Source: CAIKMD01 sp036501365 (lineage in GTDB: Bacteria; Pseudomonadota; Alphaproteobacteria; ATCC43930; CGMCC-115725). Taken from it: a stretch of DNA of 64,000 bases. The translations under genes were made by a program, and so were the position numbers. Below, in pieces: positions 23,634-31,747 of the stretch. Every line of letters begins with the position of its first letter. The stretch's first letter is position 1. The stretch is from assembly GCA_036501365.1 (NCBI GenBank), contig DASYAL010000055.1:186001-250000 (forward strand). The letters are read 5' to 3'. Below the pieces are notes generated by a model. The model was not told where the DNA came from. It saw only the letters and a program-made list of their open reading frames with translations, and ran no database searches.

Positions 23634-23656
23634 ACTTACCGTAAGTAAAAACTTAC
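23634..23656 (-). promoter_or_regulatory. Inverted-repeat operator of the ArsR/SRPBCC operon
   Basis: ACTTAC (23634-23639), one base, GTAAGT (23641-23646), four bases, and ACTTAC (23651-23656) give two overlapping palindromes immediately upstream of the repressor start. The AT-rich sequence differs from its surroundings. Repeats of this size and place are usual binding sites for ArsR-type autorepressors. Confidence 0.6.
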
Positions 23657-23662
23657 ATAGAG

Positions 23663-24415
23663 TCAAGCGAAGGCTAACTTCGCCTCGCCAATCCCTTCGA
23701 ACCGCGCGATCACCTGCGTATCCGGCGGCGCGTCGATCATGCCGGTGTGGCTGCCGGTGGTGACGATGTCGCCGCGCTTCAGACCGCGGCCGCGGGCGGC
23801 GGCGTGATTGGCGAGCCAAGCCAGCAGCCGCTTCGGATGGCCGCCCGGCGTGCCCATTTTCGCGTGCCGGATTTCCTTACCGTCGAAAAGCAGCGCGGCC
23901 GGGGGAGTGGCGACATCTAGCGTGCGCCACGGATCGACCGTCACACCAAAGCAGTAGCCGCCATTGTTGAGAAGATCCCCGAGGACAGCCGGCTCGGCGA
24001 TCTTGCGGCGATCGACGAAGCTCGATTCGAGGATCTCGATGCCGACATGCAGCGCGGCGACCGTGTCCCAGACCTCATCCGCGCTGTAAGCCAGCGAACG
24101 CGTCGGCAGGTCGCGTCCGATCCGGAAGGCGAGCTCGGCTTCGACGGTGCGGAAGGCATTCGGCAGCAGCGCGAAGTGCGCGGGGCTCGGCTTCAAGCGA
24201 TCGGCGAGAATCGGCCCGGCCTGCGGCTCGGCGGTCGAGCTCGCCGCGCCGACCTTCCAGCCGGCGACGGGTATCTTAAGCCGGCGCAGGATTGCGTCCT
24301 GCACCGCATAGCCTTCGGCGGCGCTGACGGGGATTTCGTCGGAAGCGAGCGCGGCGAGGCGGTTGCCGCTGCGCCGCGCGGCGATCAGCTTTTCGGCAAG
24401 CCGCTCAACGTCCAT
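23663..24415 (-). CDS. 2-keto-4-pentenoate hydratase / FAH-family protein
   Basis: The 250-residue enzyme is of the MhpD/fumarylacetoacetate-hydrolase fold. It shows VAGWKVGAAS, VEAELAFRIGRDLP (acidic metal ligand in ExE), HVGIEILESSFVD and the C-terminal LKRGDIVTTGSHTGMIDA. Hydratases of this kind act late in meta-cleavage pathways of aromatic rings, adding water to 2-oxopent-4-enoate. The ATG at 24415 is used; it overlaps the end of the aminotransferase gene by 11 bases, so the two are coupled. It ends the catabolic operon that starts near 27588. Confidence 0.82.
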   Translation of the reverse strand: MDVERLAEKLIAARRSGNRLAALASDEIPVSAAEGYAVQDAILRRLKIPVAGWKVGAASSTAEPQAGPILADRLKPSPAHFALLPNAFRTVEAELAFRIGRDLPTRSLAYSADEVWDTVAALHVGIEILESSFVDRRKIAEPAVLGDLLNNGGYCFGVTVDPWRTLDVATPPAALLFDGKEIRHAKMGTPGGHPKRLLAWLANHAAARGRGLKRGDIVTTGSHTGMIDAPPDTQVIARFEGIGEAKLAFA

Positions 24416-25595
24416 GGCCGGCAGCGTTGCCGCCCAGATAGTCGATCGCCGCCTGGGCGCCGCCATTCTTGTGCTTCACGTTGGCGGCGTTGAGGCCCAT
24501 CTCGATGCCGGCGATCGCGCCGACCAGCATAAGCTCGTTCATCCAGCCGAGATGGCCGATACGGAACACCTTGCCCGCGACCTTGCCGAGGCCGGCGCCG
24601 AGCGAGACGTCGTAGAGATCGAGTATCGTCGCGCGCAACTGATCGGCGTTGACGCCTTCCGGCACCAGAACCGCGGTCAGCGCATTGGCATAGGCCTTGG
24701 GATCGGCGCAGAGAATTTCGAGGCCCCAGGCGTGGACCGCGCGCCGCGTCGCCTCGGCCATGCGCTCATGCCGCACGACGATATTCTCGAGCCCTTCCTC
24801 TTCCATCAAGGCGATCGATTCCTTCGACGCCATGAACATGCTGATCGCCGGGGTGTAGGGATAAGAGCCGGTCTCGTTGGCATCGACCATCGGCTGCCAT
24901 TCGAAATAGCCGCGCGGCAACTTCGCCTGCTTGGCGGCGGCCAGCGCCTTGGCCGAGATTGCGTTGTAGCCGAGGCCCGGCGGCAGCATCAGGCCTTTCT
25001 GCGAGCCGCAAATGGTGACATCGACGCCCCAATCGTCGTGGCGATATTCGTGGACACCGAGCGAGGAGATCGCATCGACCATCAGCAGCGCCGGATGCCT
25101 GGCGCGATCCATCGCCTGACGCACCGCCGGTACGTCGCCCATGATGCCGGTCGAGGTCTCGCTGTGGACGAGGGTCACCGCCTTGATGGCGTGACCTTTA
25201 TCGGCGGCAAGGCGGCGCTCGATCTCGGCGGGATCGACCGGATGGCGCCAATCGCCGGGGATGAAATCGACCGAAAGGCCGTGCTTTTCAGCCATGACGC
25301 GCCACAGCGTGGCGAACTGGCCGCTCTCGAAGGCCAGCACCTTGTCGCCGGGCGACAGCGTGTTGAGCAGTGCCGCTTCCCACGCGCCGGTGCCCGAGGA
25401 GGGATAGATCGCGACCGGGCCCTTGGTGCGGAAGATGCGCCGCATGCCGGCGGTGACGTGCTTCACCAGATCGAAGAATTCTTGGCTGCGGTGGTCGATG
25501 ATCGGATGATCCATCGCGCGCAGCACGCGATCGGGCACGTTGCTCGGCCCCGGAACATGCAGGAAATGCCGGCCGCGCTTGACCTTACTCGCCAT
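24405..25595 (-). CDS. Serine/alanine-glyoxylate aminotransferase family enzyme
   Basis: The 396-residue PLP-dependent class V aminotransferase has GPSNVPDRVLRAMDHPIIDHRS, GTGAWEAALLN, HSETSTGIMGDV, LLMVDAISSLG (PLP-pyridine Asp) and the Schiff-base Lys200 in TICGSQKGLMLPPGLG. The QKGLM context with a proline-rich follow-up is typical of serine-glyoxylate transaminase. The ATG at 25595 gives the family N-terminus; an upstream ATG at 25724 would overlap the MarR gene and add unlike sequence. Its place between a hydratase and a MarR regulator suggests use in amino- or oxo-acid catabolism rather than the serine cycle, as no other serine-cycle genes are here. Confidence 0.88.
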   Translation of the reverse strand: MASKVKRGRHFLHVPGPSNVPDRVLRAMDHPIIDHRSQEFFDLVKHVTAGMRRIFRTKGPVAIYPSSGTGAWEAALLNTLSPGDKVLAFESGQFATLWRVMAEKHGLSVDFIPGDWRHPVDPAEIERRLAADKGHAIKAVTLVHSETSTGIMGDVPAVRQAMDRARHPALLMVDAISSLGVHEYRHDDWGVDVTICGSQKGLMLPPGLGYNAISAKALAAAKQAKLPRGYFEWQPMVDANETGSYPYTPAISMFMASKESIALMEEEGLENIVVRHERMAEATRRAVHAWGLEILCADPKAYANALTAVLVPEGVNADQLRATILDLYDVSLGAGLGKVAGKVFRIGHLGWMNELMLVGAIAGIEMGLNAANVKHKNGGAQAAIDYLGGNAAGHGR

Positions 25596-25692
25596 GATCG
25601 TCTGTCTCTCCCGTCGCAATCGGCGGAATGTGGCCGGAAGCGCCGGGGATCGCAAGCCCGCGCCGGCCCACACGCGCCCATTCGCCGCAGCG

Positions 25693-26202
25693 TCAGTCTT
25701 CGGTGTCGCCCGGCACCGTGGCATCGGCGCCGCCCAAAATCTCGATCATCGCATCGAGACCGCGCAGCAGCTCTTGCAGAGTCGATGCGCCGAGTTCGTC
25801 GGCGAGCGCGCCATAGATGCGCTCGGACTCGGTCCAGACATTCCAGAAGGTCGCGCGCCCCTTGCCGGTCAGCGCCACGGTCGTGCGCCGCGCGTCGCGC
25901 GCATCGGGACGCCGGCGCAAGAGGCCGCGCTCGACGAGGCGCGGCACGATCCGCGACAGGCTCGCGGGATGGATGCAGCAGCGGCGCGCGAGCTCCATCA
26001 TGTCGATCCATTCGACCTCGGCCAAGGCGCGCATGATGCGGCCCTGCTGATCGGTAAGGCCGAGCGCGCGCAAGGTCGGGCGGAAGCGCTGCATCACCGC
26101 TTCGCGCGCGCGGAGCAGCTGCATCGGCAGCGCGGCGCTCATCATCTGCGTTGGGAACGGCGCGGTCTTGCGCGGCGCGCTGCGGGAGTTGGTATTCGCC
26201 AC
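25693..26202 (-). CDS. MarR-family transcriptional regulator (HpaR-like)
   Basis: The 169-residue regulator has the winged helix LTDQQGRIMRALAEVEWIDMMELARRCCIHPASLSRIVPRLVERGLLRRRPDARDARRTTVALTGKG in compressed form: recognition helix around SLSRIVPRLV and wing around DARDARRTTV. The layout resembles HpaR/HpcR repressors of homoprotocatechuate pathways. The start is a GTG at 26202, five bases after the amidohydrolase stop. Being inside the operon, it probably responds to an aromatic or related acid and controls the divergent promoters between 27588 and 27703. Confidence 0.86.
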   Translation of the reverse strand: MANTNSRSAPRKTAPFPTQMMSAALPMQLLRAREAVMQRFRPTLRALGLTDQQGRIMRALAEVEWIDMMELARRCCIHPASLSRIVPRLVERGLLRRRPDARDARRTTVALTGKGRATFWNVWTESERIYGALADELGASTLQELLRGLDAMIEILGGADATVPGDTED

Positions 26203-26207
26203 GGTGA

Positions 26208-27029
26208 TCAGCGCAGCTCGGGCCAGAGGCTCAAGGCGGTCTCGACAAAGAACCGGTGCCGCTCTTCGTCGCTGAAGCCGGTGAAATCCTCGTCCATGAT
26301 CTTAAGTCGCGCCTGGAGATCACCGAAGCGATGCGGATGCGCCGGATAGTTCGAGCCGAACATCATGCGCTTGATGCCGAACGCCTCGATCAACTGGCCG
26401 AAGAACTGCCGCGCGGTGGTTTTGGCGGCGCGGATCGCGTGCGAGTTGTTGGGGCAGAGCTTCAGATAGACGTTGGGGAAGCGCGCTAGGGCGAAGATCG
26501 GCTTGATGCTGGCGAAGGAAGGCGGGTCGAGCTCGAGCGCCCACATATGCTCGAACGCGACCTTCACCTGCGGAAAGCGCTCGACGACCGCCGGCATGCC
26601 GGGCAGATGCGGCAGCTCGGCGGCGATGGTGATCGGAATGCCGAGCTCGCCGGCGCGCTGCCACACCGGAAAGGTCTGCGGATGCCACAGCACACCCTCG
26701 GCATGGCCCTTGGGCATGAAGCGCACGCCGCGCACGCCGTGTTTTTCCACCAGCTCGGTCAGGACATCGGGCGCGTTCTTCGCCATCTGGTCGATGACGC
26801 AGACGGTGCGGAAGCGCTTCGGATAGCGCGCCGCGCAGTCGATCATGTAGCGGTTGTCGGTGCCGTAGGTAAAGAACGTCTGCACCAGCAGCGCGCGCTC
26901 GATGCCGATCGCGTCCATGTCGCGGACCAGGCCCTCGACTTCGGTGACCGGCCAATCGGGTGCGTCCGGCAGCACGGGATAGCGCGCGCGGTCGCTCGCG
27001 ACGACATGGACATGGCTGTCGACGATCAC
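26208..27029 (-). CDS. Amidohydrolase 2 family (PDC-hydrolase-like)
   Basis: The 273-residue TIM-barrel hydrolase starts MIVDSHVHVV with the HxH metal motif, continues with GVRGVRFMPKGHAEG and has HLPGMPAVVERFPQVKVAFEHMW (metal His) and MMFGSNYPAHPH (in place of the usual GSDxPH; the Asp position is Asn). Similar enzymes hydrolyse 2-pyrone-4,6-dicarboxylate or lactones. The Asp-to-Asn change at the last motif is common in this branch and may weaken metal binding. It lies 16 bases after the decarboxylase-like gene and five bases before the MarR gene, within one operon. Confidence 0.83.
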   Translation of the reverse strand: MIVDSHVHVVASDRARYPVLPDAPDWPVTEVEGLVRDMDAIGIERALLVQTFFTYGTDNRYMIDCAARYPKRFRTVCVIDQMAKNAPDVLTELVEKHGVRGVRFMPKGHAEGVLWHPQTFPVWQRAGELGIPITIAAELPHLPGMPAVVERFPQVKVAFEHMWALELDPPSFASIKPIFALARFPNVYLKLCPNNSHAIRAAKTTARQFFGQLIEAFGIKRMMFGSNYPAHPHRFGDLQARLKIMDEDFTGFSDEERHRFFVETALSLWPELR

Positions 27030-27045
27030 GGCGTTCTCCTTGGAT

Positions 27046-27588
27046 CTAGCGCGCCGGCACGGGCACGCGATGCAGCTTCATCGCGATCGCGACCGCGCTG
27101 TAATAGCCGAGGAAGACGAGGAGATCGGCCAGGCCGTCCTCTCCGAGCGCCGCGATAGCACGGGTAAAGACGGCGTCGCTCGCCGGATCGGGCTCTTGCG
27201 CGCTGATCGCGATCTCGACGACCGCTGCCTCGCGCGGATCGCTCAGCGCCGGCAAGCGGCCGGCGCCGATCGCCTCGATCGCGGCTTCCGGAATCCCGGC
27301 CTCGCGCGCGACGCGCGTATGGACGGTGAAAACGTAATTTCCATGCCAATGCTGCGCGATCGCGAGGATCGCCAACTCCTGCTCGCGTGGCTTGAGCGAC
27401 GATTCCGTGACGAGAAAGGTGCCGAGCCGTTCGAGGCGCTGCATCAGGATCGGGCTGTGCAGCCAGATCTTGTAGGGGCCGGGAATACGGCCGCGGCCGC
27501 CAAGCACCGCCTCGATCGCAGCTTTCTGCGCCGCCGACAATTGCTCCGCGGGTATCTCGCGAATGCGGTTCGGACCTTCATGCGCCAT
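27046..27588 (-). CDS. Carboxymuconolactone decarboxylase family protein
   Basis: The 180-residue all-helical protein belongs to the AhpD/CMD family: LKPREQELAILAIAQHWHGNYVFTVHTRVAREAGI contains the usual Glu, His and substrate-pocket residues, but the CxxC of AhpD is missing, so it is not a peroxidase. GGGAGGAATGCC before the ATG at 27588 is a good ribosome-binding site; a longer frame to 27651 is unlikely. It is the first gene of the catabolic operon, divergent from the TRAP binding protein. Confidence 0.83.
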   Translation of the reverse strand: MAHEGPNRIREIPAEQLSAAQKAAIEAVLGGRGRIPGPYKIWLHSPILMQRLERLGTFLVTESSLKPREQELAILAIAQHWHGNYVFTVHTRVAREAGIPEAAIEAIGAGRLPALSDPREAAVVEIAISAQEPDPASDAVFTRAIAALGEDGLADLLVFLGYYSAVAIAMKLHRVPVPAR

Positions 27589-27702
27589 GGCATTCCTCCC
27601 TCGATGCGGCTGTTCTATCGCGCTTTGCGCTAGGCGGCAATCAATTAACATGTTAAATAATCGTCTTGCCGCCGTTCATGAGCGGCCGCGAGGGAGGGAA
27701 CA

Positions 27703-28710
27703 ATGAAGCTCATTTATGCGCTATTGGGCATCGCTTTGACGTCGGCAGTGGGTGCGACAATCGCCGCCGCCGACGAGGTCAAGCTGACCTTCGTCACACT
27801 GGCGCCGCCCGACTCGCGCGTCGCCAAGACCGAGTTTCATCCCTGGGCCGAGCGCATCAACGCGGCCGGCAAGGGCATCGTCCAGCTCGATGTCCGCGAC
27901 GGCTTTACCCTCGCGAATATGGACAACGTCTATAGCCGCGTGATGGACGACGTGGTGCAGATCGGCTGGGGGACGCAAAACGCAATCGGCGGCAAGTTCA
28001 TTCGCTCGGCGCTCGCCGGTCTGCCTTTCGTCTCCGGCGATTGCTCCACCGCTTCGACGGCGTTTTGGCGGCTCTATCAATCCGGAGCGCTCAATGCAGA
28101 ATATGCCGACATCGTGCCGCTGATGCTGATCGTGTTTCCGCAATCGGGCATCCACCTCGTCCATCCGGTCGCCAAACTCGAAGATTTGCGCGGCTTGAAG
28201 CTGATCGCGCTCGGCAAGGTGCAGAGCGAGGCGGTGACGGCGCTCGGCGGCGCGCCGCTCTCCATCCCGCTCACCGATATGTATCAGGCGTTGCAGCGCG
28301 GCACCGCCGACGGCGCGGTCGCGTCCTGGACGGTTTTCGATCCGTTCCGTTTGGGCGATGTGACGCGCTACCACGCCGAGAGTCGGCTCGGCACTTCGAC
28401 CGGCATGATCTTCATGGCGAAGAAGAAATTCAACGCGCTGCCGGCTGCGGCGCAAAAAGTGCTCAAGGACAACTCCGGCGAAGTGGCCTCGCGCGCTTTC
28501 GGCGCTTATCTCGACGGCGATGCGGCGCGGGTACGCGACAACGTCAAAACCGCGCCGCAGCAGGTGCTGACTGCGCCGGATGCGACACGCGCCGCGGCAT
28601 GGCGCGACAAGCTCGCCAAGGTCGACGCCGATTATGTGAACACCGTGCCGAGCGGGCAGGCGATCCTCGATTCCTATCGCCAATTGCTCGCGGCGGCGAA
28701 AGCCAACTAG
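27703..28710 (+). CDS. TRAP transporter substrate-binding protein (DctP type)
   Basis: The 335-residue periplasmic protein has a signal peptide (about 1-24, cleavage after AAA) and the DctP fold: VKLTFVTLAPPDSRVAKTEFHPWAERIN, VQIGWGTQNAIGGKF and the conserved LRGLKLIALGKVQSEAVTALGGAPLSIPLTDMYQALQRGTADG, which holds the carboxylate-binding Arg region. No membrane subunits (DctQ, DctM) follow, so they lie elsewhere or it serves another system. GAGGGAGGGAACA precedes the ATG. The divergent catabolic operon points to an organic acid as ligand. Confidence 0.88.
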   Translation: MKLIYALLGIALTSAVGATIAAADEVKLTFVTLAPPDSRVAKTEFHPWAERINAAGKGIVQLDVRDGFTLANMDNVYSRVMDDVVQIGWGTQNAIGGKFIRSALAGLPFVSGDCSTASTAFWRLYQSGALNAEYADIVPLMLIVFPQSGIHLVHPVAKLEDLRGLKLIALGKVQSEAVTALGGAPLSIPLTDMYQALQRGTADGAVASWTVFDPFRLGDVTRYHAESRLGTSTGMIFMAKKKFNALPAAAQKVLKDNSGEVASRAFGAYLDGDAARVRDNVKTAPQQVLTAPDATRAAAWRDKLAKVDADYVNTVPSGQAILDSYRQLLAAAKAN

Positions 28711-28717
28711 GCGCGGC

Positions 28718-29434
28718 ATGGTCCTGCCGGTCGTCACCAGCGAGCTCGCGCTCGATGTCGCCGGCAGCGCGATGCCGGTCAGCATCGCGGCTCCGGCGCG
28801 CGCTGGCGCGCATCCGGCGGTGCTGGTCTGCCATCACCGCGAAGGAGTCGATGATTTCACGCGCTATGTGCTGGTGCGTCTCGCCGAGACCGGCCTCGTC
28901 GCGCTGGCACCGAATTTCTATCACCGCCGGCCACCGGACGAAGACCCGGTCGCCGCAATGAAATTCCTCGATGATGGCGAACTGGTGCGGGATATGGCGG
29001 CGACCATCGCGCAGATGCGCGCGATGCCGACGGTGCGGCAAGACCGGCTGGCGACGGTGGGGCATTGCCTCGGCGGCCGCACCAGCTTCCTCGGTCTGGT
29101 GCATCATCCGGTGTTCGCGGCGGGCGTGCTGCTCTATCACGGCAACATTTTCGAAGCGCGTGGCGGCGGATTGCCGCCGCCCTTCGAGCTGACGCGCAAC
29201 GTCCGCTGCCCGATCCTCGGTCTTTTCGGCAAGGACGACGCCAATCCGTCGCCCGACCACGTCGCGCGTCTTGCGCAGGAATTCACGCGGCGCGGCATCC
29301 GCCATGACTTCCACAGCTATGACGGCGCCGGCCACGCCTTCCAGGATTTCCACAATGTGCAGTTCTACCGTCAGCCGGCGGCGGACGATGCCTGGGTGAA
29401 GCTGCTCGATTTCCTGCGTCGCGAATTGCTTTAG
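28718..29434 (+). CDS. Dienelactone hydrolase family protein
   Basis: The 238-residue alpha/beta hydrolase shows GVDDFTRYVLVRLAETGLVALAPNFYHR, the nucleophile elbow GHCLGGRT with a cysteine (as in dienelactone hydrolases), the acid in LFGKDDANPSPDHV and the His in YDGAGHAFQDF. It starts seven bases after the TRAP binding protein, so the two share a transcript. In context it could open a lactone in the same catabolic route as the divergent operon. Its stop overlaps by four bases the stop of the convergent phosphoesterase. Confidence 0.87.
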   Translation: MVLPVVTSELALDVAGSAMPVSIAAPARAGAHPAVLVCHHREGVDDFTRYVLVRLAETGLVALAPNFYHRRPPDEDPVAAMKFLDDGELVRDMAATIAQMRAMPTVRQDRLATVGHCLGGRTSFLGLVHHPVFAAGVLLYHGNIFEARGGGLPPPFELTRNVRCPILGLFGKDDANPSPDHVARLAQEFTRRGIRHDFHSYDGAGHAFQDFHNVQFYRQPAADDAWVKLLDFLRRELL

Positions 29435-30813
29435 CGCGCCGTGCCGCAGAGGCAGCGCGCGAAATCCTCGAGCAGATCGCTGCCGACCGAGCAGCGATAG
29501 AGCGCGAAATTGGGCGGCGCGAGCGCGGCGTTTGCCGGACCCTGCACGCCATAGGTGGCAATCCAGCGCTCGCGCGCTTCGGGCGATATGGCGATGCGGC
29601 GGTAGAGCGTCTCGAGACTCGCGGCATCGAAGCGCGTGACGTTCCAGGCGCGGTCGAAGCTGGTCTCGGCGCGCCATTGCGGCGCCGCGCCGCCGGCGGC
29701 ATCGGACAAATTCCCGAGATAGAAGGTCGTCGAGTCGCGAATCGTGCCGTCGTCGCCGAAGGTGACGCGGCGAAACGCGGGGTTCTGGCTGAAGATCGGG
29801 CTCAGCGCCGGCGCGATCATGACAAAGCCGAACGTCGCACCGTGGTCGCGCAATATCCGGAACCCGTCGGTATGCAGATGCCCCGCGATGTTTGCGACGA
29901 GGGTGCCGCGGTAACGCAGGATCAACGCGTGCAATTCCTCGGCATAAGGCGCGGCGAGCAGCGGCACCGGCGAGACGGGACAGGAATTGTGGCGCGCGGT
30001 CGCGAAACCGTCGGTGCCGGGCGGGATGTGATAGACGAGCATCACCTTGCGATGCGCGCTTGCCGCCGCGGCCAGCGTCCGCACGAGCCAGGCGAGGGTC
30101 GCACGTGCCGGGTTGATGTCCGCAGCGGTGCCGCAAGAATTGCGATAGTCCGGCGAGAGGAAATTATCGTTGATCACGACGATGTCTTCATCCGGTGCCG
30201 CCGGATTAGGCACGATGTAATTGCCGAGCGCGGTCCAGCTCTTGGCGAAGTCATCGCCCGCCGCCCCTGCAAGTAAGGCTGGACCGATCATGCCAGCGAC
30301 GGTCGGCTCGGTCGCGGCGAGGAAAGCGCCGCCGGGCGCGACGCCGTAATCGCCGCAATCGGAATCGTTGTTGCCGAGTGCCGGCAAGAGCGGCGCATGA
30401 TCGAAGGTGGTCTCGAGCTGGAGCGCGAGGAAGCGCATGGTCGTGGCGGTGAAGCGACGAAAAGCGGCATCGTCATGCACCGCGACGCTGGTGTTGAACA
30501 CGTCGCGAAAGCTGTGGGCCAGGAAATCGCCGGGCAGCAGCACGAAAGCCGGCTTTTTCTGCGCCGCGAGCGCGGCGAGCGCCGCGCGCAGCAGTTTCCA
30601 GTCGGTGTCGGTGCCGTAGGGACTCATCCGCTCGGTGCCGCGGTCGAGGATCGCTGTCCATTGCTCGGCCGGCGCCGCGGCGAGCGCGTCGCCAAGCGTC
30701 TTGTCGGCAAGCGGATTGAAATGGATGTCGGTGAGGATGACAGCTTCGGCGGCGACGAGCGGACGCGCGAAAAGGAGACACAGCGCCAGAGCGAAGGCCG
30801 CCGCCTTGATCAT
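29431..30813 (-). CDS. Exported metallophosphoesterase (acid sphingomyelinase-like)
   Basis: The 460-residue protein has a signal peptide (MIKAAAFALALCLLFARPLVAA). Calcineurin-like motifs are LTDIHFNPL (DxH), LPGDFLAHS (GDxx), ALGNNDSDCGDYG (GNND), MLVYHIPPG (H) and NIAGHLHTDGF (GHxH). The DxH...GNND with a long C-terminal domain is typical of acid-sphingomyelinase-like phosphodiesterases. The ATG at 30813 lies one base after the ftsY stop, so it is the last gene of the dapF-mtaB-ftsY operon. The substrate is unknown; phospholipid or nucleotide diesters are possible. Confidence 0.82.
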   Translation of the reverse strand: MIKAAAFALALCLLFARPLVAAEAVILTDIHFNPLADKTLGDALAAAPAEQWTAILDRGTERMSPYGTDTDWKLLRAALAALAAQKKPAFVLLPGDFLAHSFRDVFNTSVAVHDDAAFRRFTATTMRFLALQLETTFDHAPLLPALGNNDSDCGDYGVAPGGAFLAATEPTVAGMIGPALLAGAAGDDFAKSWTALGNYIVPNPAAPDEDIVVINDNFLSPDYRNSCGTAADINPARATLAWLVRTLAAAASAHRKVMLVYHIPPGTDGFATARHNSCPVSPVPLLAAPYAEELHALILRYRGTLVANIAGHLHTDGFRILRDHGATFGFVMIAPALSPIFSQNPAFRRVTFGDDGTIRDSTTFYLGNLSDAAGGAAPQWRAETSFDRAWNVTRFDAASLETLYRRIAISPEARERWIATYGVQGPANAALAPPNFALYRCSVGSDLLEDFARCLCGTAR

Positions 30814-30814
30814 C

Positions 30815-31747
30815 TTAGCTTTCGAGTCCGACGAGGCTCCGGGCGAAGTCCGCAGCGACGAAGGGCCGGAGATCCTCGGCACTCTCGCCGACGCCGATGA
30901 AATGGACCGGCAGGCCGTAGCTTTCGGCGAGCGCGACCAGCACGCCGCCTTTGGCGGTGCCGTCGAGCTTGGTCATGACGAGGCCGGTGACGCCGATCTC
31001 GTCGCGGAAAGTCAGCGCTTGGGCATGGGCGTTCTGGCCGACCGTCGCATCGAGTACCAGCAGCACGGCATGCGGCGCGGTGGGTTCGGCTTTCTTTAAG
31101 ACGCGCAGGATCTTCTGCAGCTCGCCGAGGAGGTCGGCCCTGTTATGCAGCCGGCCCGCGGTGTCGATGATCACGATATCGTCGCCGCTGTTCTTCGCCT
31201 CGGTCACCGCATCGAAAGCGAGAGCCGCGGCATCGGCGCCGGTCGCGCGCGCGATCACCGGCGCATGGGCGCGCTCGCCCCAGATTTTGAGCTGCTCGAC
31301 CGCGGCGGCGCGGAAGGTGTCGCCGGCGGCGAGGACGACCTTCTTGCCGGCATCGCCATAAAGCTTGGCGAGCTTGCCGATGGTCGTGGTCTTGCCGCTG
31401 CCATTGACGCCGATCACCAGGATGACGAAAGGCTTGTGCGCGCCGTCGATCACCAGCGGCCGCTCGACCGGCGTCAGCGCCGCGGTGATGCTCTCGGCCA
31501 AGGCCGTGCGCACCTCTTCGCTACTGACTTCCTGGTTGAAGCGCGTGCGCTTCAACCGCTCGGTCAACTGCTGGGCGAGACCGAGGCCGAGATCGGCGCC
31601 GACCAGCAGCTCCTCGAGCTCGTTGAGGCTGGCCTCGTCGAGCCGCCGCTTGGCGACGATGCCGGTGATGCCGTCGCTAAGACGCTGCGCCGAGCGCGTC
31701 AGGCCGGCCTTGAGCCGGCCGAACAAACCGGGCCGATCACCATTCAT
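30815..31747 (-). CDS. ftsY: Signal recognition particle receptor FtsY
   Basis: The 310-residue GTPase docks SRP-ribosome complexes at the inner membrane. It has a four-helix N domain (RLDEASLNELEELLVGADLG), Walker A GVNGSGKTTTIGKLA, the insertion-box DTFRAAAVEQL, DTAGRLHNRADLL and TKLDGTAKGG. The acidic N-terminal A domain of enterobacteria is almost absent, as usual in alphaproteobacteria. The ATG at 31747 overlaps the mtaB stop (ATGA). The partner ffh lies 2.4 kb away and is transcribed divergently. Confidence 0.95.
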   Translation of the reverse strand: MNGDRPGLFGRLKAGLTRSAQRLSDGITGIVAKRRLDEASLNELEELLVGADLGLGLAQQLTERLKRTRFNQEVSSEEVRTALAESITAALTPVERPLVIDGAHKPFVILVIGVNGSGKTTTIGKLAKLYGDAGKKVVLAAGDTFRAAAVEQLKIWGERAHAPVIARATGADAAALAFDAVTEAKNSGDDIVIIDTAGRLHNRADLLGELQKILRVLKKAEPTAPHAVLLVLDATVGQNAHAQALTFRDEIGVTGLVMTKLDGTAKGGVLVALAESYGLPVHFIGVGESAEDLRPFVAADFARSLVGLES

